Source: Rhineura floridana (Eukaryota; Chordata; Lepidosauria; Squamata; Rhineuridae). Taken from it: a stretch of DNA of 64,000 bases. This document shows, piece by piece, positions 1 through 10,529 of the stretch (its first letter is position 1; every line of letters starts with the position of its first letter). The stretch covers positions 20,315,953 through 20,379,952 of the forward strand of contig NC_084499.1 in the NCBI RefSeq assembly GCF_030035675.1, in the 5' to 3' direction. A program made the position numbers and the translations under genes. The notes beneath the pieces are model-generated. The model was not told the DNA's origin and ran no database searches. It worked only from the letters and a program-made list of their open reading frames with translations.

Positions 1-123
1 GGAGGGCAGGGAGAAGGGCTAAGGAGAGAGGTGAGCTGGGGATAGGGGGTGTGGCCAGGGGAAGGGGTGTGGTCTAAGGAGAGCCCCAAGCACCAAACAG
101 AGAGGGGTGTGTGTGTAGCCAAC

Positions 124-220
124 TGAGTCCTACACAGAACAGATCCACTGAAAGTAAAGGAACTAAGTTAGTCATGTCATGTCCATTGATTTCAGTGGGT
201 CTGCTCTGAACAGGGAGGGG
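124..220. repeat. palindromic repeat, family C
   Basis: An imperfect inverted repeat. The left arm carries the complement of the right-arm motif TTTCAGTGGGTCTGCTCTGA. The same family recurs about eight times in the window and probably represents a short hairpin-type non-autonomous transposon. The bases before it are G/A-rich spacer with no recognised feature. Confidence 0.55.
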
Positions 221-221
221 T

Positions 222-700
222 TAGGGGGAGAAAATTGATTTAGCTTGCGTTTAAAGCCAAATCTATCAAATTTGCACTTTCCAAAACAATGTGAGAATTG
301 AAACACAACCATCCTGTGAGGTTCTCACTTCTCCAAATCTCCAACCAGCGTTTACAGCAACGCACATGTTAAGAGAAAGTGTGTAAACAAACAAATATGT
401 TAGCGAGCATAACAGACAAAAATGCATTATATTAGGAGGCATTGCGTGCCAAAATGTGTGCTAGTCAAAACTGCATACAGCAAGGATGCATTTATTAGGA
501 GAAATTTGCAGTAAAATGCAAAAGAATTTTCATGAGGATCTTTTTTTAATTGCAAATTGCTGCAGAAATGTGGAGAACTGAATTTAAGATTGGGAAAACA
601 AGGAACCGAGAATGGAAACGGTGGTCATTTATGGAGAAAAGCCGCCATAAATACTGGGAGGAAAGAAAGAAGAAGAAATTGACAGGTCCTTCCATCCCTA
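222..700 (-). mobile_element. hAT-type MITE, family A, reverse copy
   Basis: Near full-length copy of the dominant repeat of this window. It runs from TTAGGGGGAGAAA to TTCCATCCCTA and contains the family blocks (AAAGCCAAATCTATCAAATT, the CATTTTTG-type internal units, AATTGCTGCAGAAATGTGGA) in reverse order. No clear target duplication is left. Confidence 0.75.
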
Positions 701-859
701 ATTCTCTAATGTCTTGTATTAACATTGGATGCAATTTTCTGTTCCTGCAAGACTGAGCAACTACGACCAGAATTGGAAATTCATCTGCTGGGATTTTGAG
801 GCTGGGCTTGGGACGAGTGTGGTGAGTTGGAGATCTATTTGAGGTCCATTTTTCCATTG

Positions 860-1428
860 CTCATCATCTCCCACTCTGCTCACGTTCGGGGAGACTGCGG
901 TCTCTCATGGGTTTTTTTATTATTAAAAGACAACCCCTAAAGCAAAGTTTGCAACATGTCAACAAGGGGGAAAGCTCGTTGCAACTGCAGGACAGCGGTG
1001 ATGACATCATCACTGTGCCGTGGGGTCCAGGCTGGGCTGGTTCCAAATATTTCCTGAGCTTGGTCTGACTCTTCCTCCGAACGAGACGGTGATTTCATCG
1101 CTCTGGTTAGTTTCTTGGTTTTGGCCCTATCTGCTTCATTCAAACTGGGTTTTGCTTGCCAGACAACCGGTTTGGTTCTTTGACAGCAGGTCCATGCATA
1201 CGCAGGCATGCAGCATTTAAAGAAAGGCAGGGAGAAGCCAGTTATTTACTTATTTTTTTAAGTGGAGACTTGGAGGGAAGGAGATTGGCATGCTCCAGTA
1301 TGAGGAAGAGCTCCTGGTCTCGTCTGGTGAATGCTGGCGTTCCTTCGCATCCCCATCCCAGGCAGTGCCAGATTGTTAGGTCTCAGACCCACCTGTCAAT
1401 CATGGTCTCTGACGTGATCGCCTATGGC
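860..1428. other. spacer without recognised feature
   Basis: I see no exon, no matching repeat family and no long conserved open frame here. Short open frames exist on both strands but resemble nothing I know. Confidence 0.5.
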
Positions 1429-1558
1429 AGCATGGGGAACCTTTGGCCCTCCCGAAGTGGCTGAACTACAACTCCCATTATCCTAGGCCATTGGCCATGC
1501 TTGCTGGGGCAGATGGGAGCTGTAGTTCAGCCACACTGGGAGGGCCAAAAGTTCCTAT
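1429..1558. mobile_element. palindromic hAT-like MITE, family B
   Basis: Hairpin element: GGCTGAACTACAACTCCCAT on the left pairs with ATGGGAGCTGTAGTTCAGCC on the right, and the ends are CAGCATGGGGAACC and GGAACTTTTGG complements. The same family recurs at about 11.2, 32.1, 40.7, 41.4, 48.5 and 61.5 kb. Confidence 0.65.
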
Positions 1559-1824
1559 GGGCTCTTGTGGGTGGCTCTGGGTTCAAAGCCACTCTCTTAA
1601 GCTCAAAGCCAGTCAGCTCCTTATCGCTACCAATCTTGAACACGCTGGCAATCTGTTGCTCCCACCAATGCCCCGAATCCAAACGCCCCAGGAGGAAGAG
1701 GATGTTATTGATAGTTTTGACACCCTAGAAGCCTTGAGAGGCTTGAAGGAGCCTGGAAGGAGCATTTCTCCCATCTTTTGTCCGTGCGTTACGATCACTT
1801 GCTCAAGTGTGTTAACGCTTGCAT

Positions 1825-1915
1825 AAAGGACAGGGCCTTTTCTGTGGTGTCCCCTATTGAAATACCCTCCCTGAAAAAGCTTGACTAACATTGACATTAT
1901 GCTCTTCTTGGTGCC
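1825..1915 (+). repeat. LINE C-terminal coding fragment
   Basis: A short piece reads like the end of an L2-type LINE frame (RAFSVVSP..IPSLKK), comparable with RAFSVVAPELWNSLP in the longer copy downstream. Too short to assign further. Confidence 0.4.
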
Positions 1916-1956
1916 AAGAAGGGGGCTCCCTTGGTAGTTCCATCACCCGAAGGAAG

Positions 1957-2087
1957 CGCAGGGAAATGTGGACCGGTCTACTCTGAGCAGGGTTGGATAG
2001 AACCCCATTGAAATTAATGGGCATAACTATCTTCGGTCCCATGGGTCTACTCTGAGTTGAAAGTAGTTGGATACAACCCTCTATAAA
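1957..2087. repeat. palindromic repeat, family C
   Basis: Two inverted arms: GTCTACTCTGAGCAGGGTTGGATA near one end and CATGGGTCTACTCTGAGTTGAAAG near the other flank a CCATTGAAATTAATGGG core that is itself palindromic. Same family as at position 124. Confidence 0.55.
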
Positions 2088-2194
2088 ATAGCAGAAAATC
2101 ACAGAAGTGGGCATTTCATGTATGGGTTGTTTTTAAAATTTTTGTATATTTAAACTTTGTTTTTATATGTGCAGTTGTTTTAACTGTTTTAAAC

Positions 2195-3640
2195 TGTCTA
2201 GATCCGTTTCAATCCGGTTTCAGGCCTGGTTTTGGCACCGAAACTGCCTTGGTCGCCCTGTATGATGACCTGTGTCGGGAGAGGGACAGGGGGAGTGTGA
2301 CTCTGTTGATTCTCCTTGATCTCTCAGCGGCGTTTGATACCATCAACCATGGTATCCTTCTGAGGAGACTCGCGGAGTTGGGTGTCGGGGGCACTGCTTG
2401 GCAGTGGTTCCGCTCCTACTTCGCGGATCGTCACCAGAAGGTAGTGCTTGGGGAACATCACTCGACACCATGGACTCTCCATTGCGGAGTCCCTCAGGGG
2501 TCGGTTTTGTCCCCCATGCTTTTCAACATCTACATGCAGCCGCTGGGTGCAGTCATCAGGAGTTTTGGAGTGCGTTGCCATCAGTATGCTGATGACACGC
2601 AGCTCTATTTCTCCTTTTCATCTTCTTCAGGTGAGTCTGTTGATGTGCTGAACCGTTGCCTGACCGCGATAATGGACTGGATGAGAGCTAACAAACTGAG
2701 ACTCAATCCAGACAAGACCGAGACATTGTTGGTGAATGCCTTCCCTGCTCAGATGGTGGATGTTAACCCTGTTCTGGATGGGGTTACACTCCCCCTGAAG
2801 GAACAGGTACGTAGTTTGGGGGTTCTTCTCGACTCTTCCCTGTCTCTCGAGGCCCAAGTGGCCTCGGTGGCACGGAATGCGTTTTACCATCTTCGTCTGG
2901 TAGCCCAACTACGCCCCTATCTGGACAGGGACGACCTCGCCTCCGTTGTTCACGCTCTGGTAACTTCAAGATTGGATTACTGTAATGCGCTCTACGTAGG
3001 GCTGCCCTTGAAGACAATTCGGAAGCTTCAGCTGGTGCAGAACGCAGCTGCCAGACTACTGACGAGGACCAGTCGGTCTTCGCATATAACATCTGTCTTG
3101 GCGCGTCTGCACTGGCTTCCTATTTGCTTCCGGGCGAGATTCAAGGTGCTGGTTCTTACCTATAAAGCCTTACACGGCGTGGGACCTCAATACCTTGTGG
3201 AACGCCTCTCTCGATACGAACCTACCCGTTCACTTCGTTTAGAATCTAAGGCCCTCCTCCGGGTACCAACCCATCGGGAAGCCCGGAGGGTGGTTACAAG
3301 ATCTAGGGCCTTTTCTGTGGTGGCCCCTGAGTTGTGGAACAGCCTCCCCGAAGAGGTACGCCTGGCGCCTACACTTCTATCTTTTCGGCGCCAGGTAAAG
3401 ACCTTTTTATGCTCCCAGGCATTTTAATTTTCTTAACCATTTTAATCTTTTAATCCGTATTTTTAAATTTTTGTCGTATTGTGTTTTTGTAGTGTTTTTT
3501 GTTGTTGTTTGTTTGTATATGTTTTTATGATTGTTATTATGATATATTGTATTTTATCTTGTTTGTTCACCGCCCTGAGAGCTATTCTGCTAAGGGCGGT
3601 ATATAAATTGAAATAAATAAATAAATAAATAAATAAATAT
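2195..3640 (+). mobile_element. L2-type LINE, 5'-truncated, open RT frame
   Basis: Non-LTR retrotransposon copy beginning inside the reverse transcriptase domain and ending in a short-period AAAT tail (3616-3640). The open frame (about 2207-3426, ending at TAA) has no internal stop over about 400 codons. Visible RT motifs are LDLSAAFDTINHGIL, GVPQGSVLSPMLFN and the catalytic YADDTQLY, followed by the C-terminal block LHWLPICFRARFKVLVLTYKA and FSVVAPELWNSLPEEVR. YADDTQLY and the AT-rich 3' region with CCGCCCTGAGAGC point to the L2 or a close clade rather than CR1. Endonuclease and ORF1 are missing, as expected for 5' truncation. The open frame suggests recent insertion. A related 3' end lies at 24.1 kb and another at the right edge. 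Confidence 0.85.
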
Positions 3641-3645
3641 TAAAA

Positions 3646-3965
3646 ACAAAAGAGCCTGCTGGATCAGGCCAGTGGCCCATCTAGTTCGGCATCCTGTTTT
3701 CACAGTGGCCAACTAAATGCCCATTATGGGAAACCCAGAAGCAGGACCTGGGGTCAACAGCAACTCTCCCTTCCTGTAGCTTCCAGCAACTGTGGAAGCA
3801 GAGCAGAGCCATGCTGGCTAGTAGCCACTGATCGCCTTCTCCTTCATGAGTTTGCCTAATCCTCTTTTAAAGCCATCCAAGTTGCCTCTTGCGGGAGCCA
3901 ATTCCATAGTTTAACTACGTGCTGTGTGAAGATGTCCTTTCTTTTGTCTGTCCTGAATCTTCCAT
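3646..3965 (-). mobile_element. CR1 LINE 3' fragment
   Basis: Reads on plus as AGAGCCTGCTGGATCAGGCC followed by CCATCTAGTTCGGCATCC and CTTTTAAAGCCATCCAAGTT. This is the reverse complement of the CR1 3' end present in forward orientation at 50 kb. Confidence 0.7.
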
Positions 3966-3974
3966 CCATCTTTA

Positions 3975-4050
3975 TGTATGTTGTATTGCAAATTGCTTTT
4001 GGGAGCCTCAGGGGAAGCTATTCATAAATGAAAATAATAGATAAATAACA
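3975..4050 (+). repeat. LINE 3'-tail fragment
   Basis: Short AT-rich tail (ATTGCTTTTGGGAGCCTCAG, then ATAGATAAATAAC) similar to the L2-type LINE 3' ends elsewhere in the window. Confidence 0.35.
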
Positions 4051-4059
4051 ATATGCCAA

Positions 4060-4622
4060 TCAATCACACTGGCTAAATGTTATAAGCACCAATGAGCCCT
4101 GACAGGAGTGTGTCCATGTGTCATCATGCGTGGGCTTTATCGTTACCCAGGTCCGGCCTGTTCATGCACCAAGAACTGAGCTGCAGTCATGTTTCCTCAG
4201 ATGTCCACCATGTGTTTGGAAGCAGGATGGTGATTACAAGGAGAAACAGGCAGCTGAATCCCTCCCGAACGTTTTCAGTGCTTAATCTCCAAAGAATGCA
4301 AAAATGTCTGTCTTGTCTGCATCGCAGCCAAAATCAACTCTGTGGCACGGGGGAGCCAAAGTAAACGTTCATGTTCTGGGTCCCAGCGGCTTTGCTCTCT
4401 CTCTCTTTTTTAATGTAATTGCATAAGGAAAACTACTGTGATGAAAATGCAAAGGATGGATTGCAAAGGTTCTTTCTCACGTCTGCATAAACCGTTCTCA
4501 CTTTGGGCACAAACTGTTTCTGATGATTCCTTTGGTTACATGAGTTTCTGAAATAAGGATAGCATTGATCAAGAAGACACGGTATAAACAAACCAGTAAC
4601 AAAACCAGTTGTGTTACTAATA
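4060..4622. other. spacer without recognised feature
   Basis: No splice-bounded exon and no family match seen. A 90-codon open frame on plus (4092-4364) has no recognisable domain. Confidence 0.5.
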
Positions 4623-4624
4623 AC

Positions 4625-5062
4625 TAGCGATGGGAGGATTTCCTGTTAATTTCGGTTCTCTCAGTTTCTCATTTTTCCAGTCCTAAATTTAATACTCCAT
4701 ATATCTGCAGCAATTTGCAATTTTTTTAAAAAAAGAAATCCTCTTGAAAATGCTTCAGCATTTCTGTGTGAATTTGTCCTAATAAACACACATTTATATC
4801 TGGTTTGACTAATGTACACATTTTTACGAGTATTGTCTCCTAATATAATGCACTTATGTATGCTATTTGCATGAATATATTCATCATTATGCACACTTTC
4901 TCCTAATGTATGCATTTTTGCAAAACATTGGTTGGAGAACTGAATCGTAAAGTTTGCAAATGTTAAAGGACGGCTGTATTTCAATTCTCATATTGTTTCA
5001 GAAAGTCTGCATTTGGTAGATTTGGCTTCAAACGCAAACCTGCATCAAATTGCTCACCCAGC
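4625..5062 (+). mobile_element. hAT-type MITE, family A, forward copy
   Basis: Starts TAGCGATGGGAGGAT and follows the family order: TTTCGGTTCTCTCAGTTTCTC, several ...CATTTTTG... units, GTTGGAGAACTG and finally a degraded CACCCAGCCA end. No clear target duplication. Confidence 0.75.
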
Positions 5063-5139
5063 CAGGATGTTTTCTGCTGCTGTTGCCCTACATGAGTTTT
5101 AAATGGTTCATGGCGTCCTGAACATCCCGATGAAAGAAT

Positions 5140-5265
5140 GTTTTTAACTGTGACTGTGTTAGAATGCTTGTCTTTTTCTTGTTGCTTAGGTGGTTTTTTA
5201 AAAATATATGTTTACCACCTTGGGCTGCTTTGGGAGGAAGGGCAGGATGTAAATTCAATTCACAA
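5140..5265 (+). repeat. L2-type LINE 3' end
   Basis: Contains TTTTTAAAAATATATG and ACCTTGGGCTGCTTTGGGAG followed by AAGGGCAGGATGTAAATT, the recurrent LINE tail signature in this window. Confidence 0.45.
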
Positions 5266-5368
5266 TAACCGGCATAAAATTGTTATCCATAAGCAGGGGG
5301 TTTATGCTCCGTACTTCTTGTTCTGAATCTTTCTCCAGACCTCATCTGGTGCACAACTCTATCCCATG

Positions 5369-5796
5369 GAGGGATGGAAAGATCTGTCAGTTAGTTTTGT
5401 TCTCTCAGTTTACTAGTGTTAAATTCAGCCCTCCACATTTCTGCAGCAATAAAAAAAAATCCTCATGAAAATTCTCCACCGTTTTAGTGTGAATTAGTAA
5501 AAAAACAACACATTTTTGTTGGTAGTTTTGGCAAAGGGACACATTTTTTGCAAGCCATTTCTCATCCATGCCTTTTTGCCTGTTGTTTTCACATGTATTT
5601 ATTTTTATGCACACTTTCCCCTAATATATATATATATTTGTAAATGTTGTTTACTTGGCAAACTGCACCCCAAAATTCTAATAAATGCGAATTCTGAAGG
5701 ATGGTTGTGTTTCTGTTCTCATATTGTTTCAGAAATTGTGAATTTGATAAATTCTGCTTGAAATGCGAACTGAATTGAAATTCTCAGCCATCCCTA
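5369..5796 (+). mobile_element. hAT-type MITE, family A, with 8-bp target duplication
   Basis: Full-length 428-bp copy flanked by a perfect 8-bp direct repeat ATCCCATG (5361-5368 and 5797-5804). The termini are GAGGGATGG and CCATCCCTA, an inverted pair apart from the first base. An 8-bp duplication with short TAG/CAG-type ends is the hallmark of the hAT superfamily. There is no coding capacity, so it must have been mobilised in trans. Confidence 0.9.
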
Positions 5797-5804
5797 ATCC
5801 CATG

Positions 5805-6276
5805 CTGTTGTCTGTTACAAAACATGTGCCTTGACCTTTGTGGGTGGCGTGTCCTTAGGAAAAGGCTCAGAAATCTTGGTTGTTTTCCAGCTGTGGACAG
5901 ACCACTTTGACAGTTGGGTGGGGCCACACACCTGTCGGACCCACCTGGCCTCAACCATGCTGTTGGACAACCCGTTTTCATCTCATAGCTGCTTTGCTGA
6001 GCTGAGCTTAAAATGTGAATCAAGCTGAATTTTTCTCCCACCCCTAGCAGTCCCTAGTTAAGGCCACGGGCCAGAGATTCCCCATCCTTCCACTACCTCA
6101 AAGTGCTGCTCTTTGGCCCAGAGATATTTGCAGTGAAATTGTGGGAGATTCATTTAGATCTCTGATTTCTTTTAGCAGAGGGGTGGCATAGCAGCGTGAC
6201 ATGAGCAAAAGCAGAGAAGATTTCATTCAAGGCTTCTCCGAGCCAAAGCAGGACCTCTCCAAAGTGAGAGATATGT
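5805..6276. other. spacer with a MITE end fragment
   Basis: Mostly unrecognised sequence. About 5985-6046 ends like family A (CTGAATTTTTCTCCCACCCCTA). A motif around 5897-5950 (GGGTGGGGCCACACACCTGTC) recurs near 8600, 20810 and 38330 and marks a further unnamed repeat. Confidence 0.4.
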
Positions 6277-6284
6277 ATACTAAA

Positions 6285-6643
6285 TAGGGACAAACGATAA
6301 ATTCAATTCACATTTTAAGCAGAATCTATCAAATTTGCACTTTCCCAAACAATATGAGAACCGAGACACAGCCATCTTTTGAAATTCACACTTACTTGGA
6401 TTTTGTCAAGTTTGCCAACCAAACAAAGTTTACAAAAATGCATATGTTCGGGGGATGTGTGTATGATAATGAATATGTCAATGAAATTAACGTACAAAAA
6501 TGCATTATATGATGAGGAATTGCTTGCAAAAATGTGTACATTTGAGGTTTTTTAAAAAAGATTGCAGAAATGTGACAAACTGAATTTAAGACTGGAAAAA
6601 TGAGAAAGGGGAGAACCAAGATTGAGCGATCTTTCCGTCCGTA
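6285..6643 (-). mobile_element. hAT-type MITE, family A, reverse, with target duplication
   Basis: 359-bp copy starting TAGGGACAAACG and ending CCGTCCGTA. It is flanked by ATACTAAA (6277-6284) and ATACCAAA (6644-6651), an 8-bp duplication with one mismatch. Supports the hAT assignment of the family. Confidence 0.85.
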
Positions 6644-6718
6644 ATACCAAAGCACTTGACATTCAGTGATACGTTATTGGGATTCTGAGCATATTTCTGG
6701 AGCAGTACAACATTTCCC

Positions 6719-6956
6719 CTGTTATTTATCTATTATTAATTTTATCTTCCACTTTCCTCCATGGAGCTCAATGTGGTGTACAAATATGATTTCCCCCCTC
6801 CCAATTTTATCCTCCCAACAGCCCTGTACGGTAGGTTATGCAGCAAGAAACAATGCCTGGCCCAAGGTCATCCAGTGAGCTTCATGACCGAGCAGGAATT
6901 TGAGCCCTGATCTCCCAGGTCCCGGTCTGACACTCTAACCACTACACCACACAACA
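6719..6956 (-). mobile_element. Sauria SINE
   Basis: On minus it begins TGGTGTAGTGGTTAGAGTGT, a tRNA-like A box, with a B-box region about 40 bases on, then a GGCCAGGCATTG / GGGCTGTTGGGAGGAT middle and a TAAATAAC tail. This matches my memory of the tRNA-derived Sauria SINE of squamate reptiles, so it is evidence for the host group. Confidence 0.7.
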
Positions 6957-7656
6957 CCTAAAACTTTCATAATGAAATCTTAGCTGTGCCTGGTGGCAAG
7001 GTTTTTCTAAGCCCTCAGTTCTGATGTGCTACAACCAGAAGAGGAACTCCCATTTGAGCCTCTGCACATCGTTTTTATTACAAGTGGCCTCAGGCCTAAA
7101 ATTCTACTCATGCGCCTTGTTCCCTCTTCCCTTTTGAAGCAGTTGAAAAGGACCAGTCTTCCTTTTCGAAAAGCCCTCTTTGCAACCCTGTTCTAGCAAA
7201 ACTAGTTTCTTATCGATTTGCAGCAGAATGTTCTGGCTATCAGATTTTGTTTGGAGATGTGTAGATATACATGCAACAAAGCCCCTGTCTGTAATAGTCT
7301 GGGTGAACCTGCCCCCAAATCCCTTCCAGATGTGAAGTTGCAACATGATACTGTCTGTAGCCCATAAAAGGGTAGATTCCCCCCTCTGCCCACCCCTCAT
7401 TTTTTCATACTTATAATCAGAATGGTAGAAAGTAGATTCCCCCATCCCCTTTAGTTCATGTCTGTCTGCACATTTCTGATACCTCAAGGCACTCGCTTTT
7501 TCCTGGGCTAAATTTGCATACAGAGTTCACGTGTTTAAATCAAAGGAGGCCTAACTTAGGAAGCTAAAATTGGGGGGACGGGGGACCAGGGGTTGGGCTT
7601 GTGGGTTTAGTTCTGGGTCCCCTCCTCCTTTTAGCTCTTATAGCTAAAAAGCTTGA
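6957..7656. other. spacer without recognised feature
   Basis: About 700 bp with no family match. A 127-codon open frame on minus (7104-7487) has no recognisable domain, no splice context and no neighbour that would support it. Confidence 0.5.
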
Positions 7657-7664
7657 CTTATCCA

Positions 7665-8078
7665 TAGGGCTGGGAAAGAGATTCCATTTAGTTTGCCTTT
7701 AAAGGCAAATCTGCCAAATTTGCACTTCCCAAAGCAATACGTGAGCTGAAACGCAGCCTTCCTTTGAAATTCACACTTCTCCAAATTTTGCATTGATAAT
7801 GTGTATAAAAACGCATAAACTAGGGTATAGCATACATTAAAATGCATATAGTGGTGAAAATAACATGCAAAAATGCGTTATAGGAAGGGGCGTCACTTTT
7901 GCAAAAGTGTGTGAGGCAAAATTGCTTTCAAAAATGTGCATGTTAGGAGAGATTCACACTAAAATGCTGGTGAGTTCTCAAGAGCCCCCCCTTTGGTTTT
8001 GTTTCCATGGAAATGTGGAAAACTGATTTTAAAGTTGGAAAAATGAGAAACCGAAATGGACAGATCTGCCCATTGTTA
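7665..8078 (-). mobile_element. hAT-type MITE, family A, reverse copy
   Basis: Runs from TAGGGCTGGGAAAGAG to GACAGATCTGCCCATTGTTA with the family blocks in reverse order. Full length, moderately diverged. Confidence 0.75.
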
Positions 8079-8399
8079 CCCAGGTGTAAGGGTAAGAACT
8101 AATCAGCTCTTGGGTCTGGATGGGAGGGCCTCATGCAGAGATACAGCGGGCAACTTCCTCTAAGACTAGGAAACTACTTTATTGCTACATCAGTCACATC
8201 TGATATAGCAGAATGACACCCCCCCTTCCCAAATTGAGGCTGACTGGAAAAAGGGAAGGCCAGATCAGTGACTCAAGTGGAGATGCAACAGGTATCCTCC
8301 TTCGGGATCACTGGATCCTGTTAAATTACAGAATGAATTAATTCACTCCAGCACATGAGCAATTCTCTACAGAACACCTGAGGGTGCCTCAGAAATAGG
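8079..8399. other. spacer without recognised feature
   Basis: No exon or repeat family recognised. Confidence 0.45.
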
Positions 8400-8835
8400 A
8401 ACGGTTTGATCCGTCGTTTTCTCAGTTTAACTGTCTTAAGTTTGGTTTGCCAATATTTTCAGCTGCTTATCGAGTCTTGCAAAGGGCTCCTCAATGGGGT
8501 CTTGTGAAATGCTTTGAAAGCCATTGTGCATTTGCCTGCATGGTTTGACTTCAAGCCAGGCTGGTGAAAATGAGTCACCCATCATAAGGTGACAGGTGGG
8601 TGGCCCTACCCACCTGTCAAATTTGGGCCATGGGGGTGGAGGAAATATAAAAGTCTGTCCTGCCGGTGAAATCCAGCCCTCCACCTCTGCCCTAATGTAT
8701 GCATTTTCGTACACATATTTTTGGTTGGAGAACTGCAATGCCAAGTCCGCCATTGTCAAAGGAATTACTGCGTTTCGCTTTGGGTACTGTTTCAAGGCGT
8801 GCAAATGCGGTAGGCTCCCATAAAAATGTGGATCA
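8400..8835 (+). mobile_element. family A MITE, interrupted copy
   Basis: The head (about 8400-8450) and the tail (about 8690-8835, TATGCATTTTCGTACACAT and GGTTGGAGAACTGCAATGC) belong to family A. The stretch between them is not family A and includes CCCACCTGTCAAATTTGGGC, the unnamed repeat also seen near 38.3 kb. Confidence 0.6.
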
Positions 8836-9066
8836 GCCGGTGCTTTCTGTTTAAATTTTTAAACGCCTGCTGAAAACCTTGTTGTTCCACCAGGCTCATG
8901 CAGGCAATTAAGAAGATGTCTTTTTGCAATAGATGACCTTTGTTTTTATTATATTTTTAATGCTTTTATTGCAGGGTCAATGGGTTTCTTAAAAAAAAAT
9001 TCTTGCAAACCACTTTGATGTTTTTAACAAAATAGTGGTATACAAACATATTTATAAATAAATAAT
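8836..9066 (+). repeat. L2-type LINE 3' end
   Basis: Contains ACCTTTGTTTTTATTATATT, CAAACCACTTTGATGTTTTT and a TAAATAAATAA tail. The same tail occurs near 58.6 kb. Confidence 0.55.
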
Positions 9067-9775
9067 TTCTCCCCCATTCCTAGTCGACATCAATCCAATT
9101 GCCTCCCTTTTGCAGAATCAGAAGGCAATGCTTCCTGCACCTCCCCCCCGCAACCACCCCCTGTTAATCTTCTTGAAGTCTTCAAACTCTCCCTCCCTCC
9201 ATTCTCTTTTACGCTGGGCCCCTTCGATGCCTTTTCCAGCTCTGCACGCAGATTCTCCTAAGTAATATCACAGCTCTAGAGAATAAGGCAGTATATGAAG
9301 CTGTCTGGGAACTATAACGCCACTTTAAAGGGGCAATAAATGTTTTGGGTTTCATCTCAACTTACCGAGGAGGGGAGAGGCAGGAAATTTCAGTAGCAGA
9401 CCTGAGGAAGGTCACCAGTCTCAGACAGTACCTTAGACAAAAACAGCTCCTTTTATGAAAGCAGTCAGGGTTGCTGGCGACGGCCCAAACTCTTCTTACG
9501 GGCAAAACTCCTGGCAGAGCGGAAAGGTGAGAAGAGTCTGTTTTGTCTAAATCCCTGTAGATCCCTGTTTAGAATTATTCCTCGGCATTTGCTATCCGGG
9601 AAGCCTTGGCTCACAGGGGTGCCCAATTGTGCTACAATGACATTGCCCGGAGGCTGTGTCTGGCTCTGGGAGAGGCTGATGCGCACCTTGCTGCATCAGA
9701 ATGTCAGAATGGCGAGTTCAGCACTGAAATGTGCCTGGGTATCTTTGCTCCTCTCCCCTTTTAGGGGGTTTGTAT
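9067..9775. other. spacer without recognised feature
   Basis: About 700 bp without family match or supportable exon. The fragment CTGGGAACTATAACGCCACTTT (9307-9328) faintly resembles palindrome family E. Confidence 0.45.
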
Positions 9776-10498
9776 TAGGAATGGAAAGATCTGTCAATCG
9801 TGGTTCTCTCAATCACGGCTGACGCCAGAGGGCAGCCAGGTTGGGCCCTGGCCAAGGGTCCCGGCAGCACAGAGAGGCCTCTAAAGGGCCCCTCCTTAAG
9901 GTGGAAGGGTAACGTTCCCGTTCCGTAGGAATCATCGGGTCCTGCAACTCGACCCTGCCGCAGATCACAGAGAGGGAGCTCCCAGGCACCCCTCCAATAC
10001 AGACAGGGTGGCCTTCAGTAAGCCCACACGCACGCCCCACCTGCCTGTCCTATCATTGCGAACACTGTGTGCGCTGTGCTTGCATGCTTGCCATCACCCA
10101 AGGTGGCGGTGGAGGTTCCTTTACGGGGCTGATGCCCCTGCTGCCATTTTGGTTGATGGCAGGCATGCATACTATATGTGCACATCATTCACACAAAATG
10201 TAGGTTGGGTGGGCATGCAGGCTTAGTAGCCCCTCACCGCCTGTATTAAGGGGGTGTTGGGCTACAGAGCCGCAGGCCCAGCGCAGACTGGTGCCAGCCC
10301 TGCTCTCAGTTTCCCATTTTTCCAATCTTAAATTCAGTTCTCTACAATTCTTCAGCAATTTGCCATTAAAAAAAAAATCCTCATGAAAATTCTCCAGAAT
10401 TTTAGTGCAAATTTCTCCTAATAAACACATTTTTTACTAATGTACACATTTTTGCAAGCCATTTCTCGTCATATAGTGTATGTTTGCATGTTATTTTT

Positions 10499-10529
<31 letters not shown>

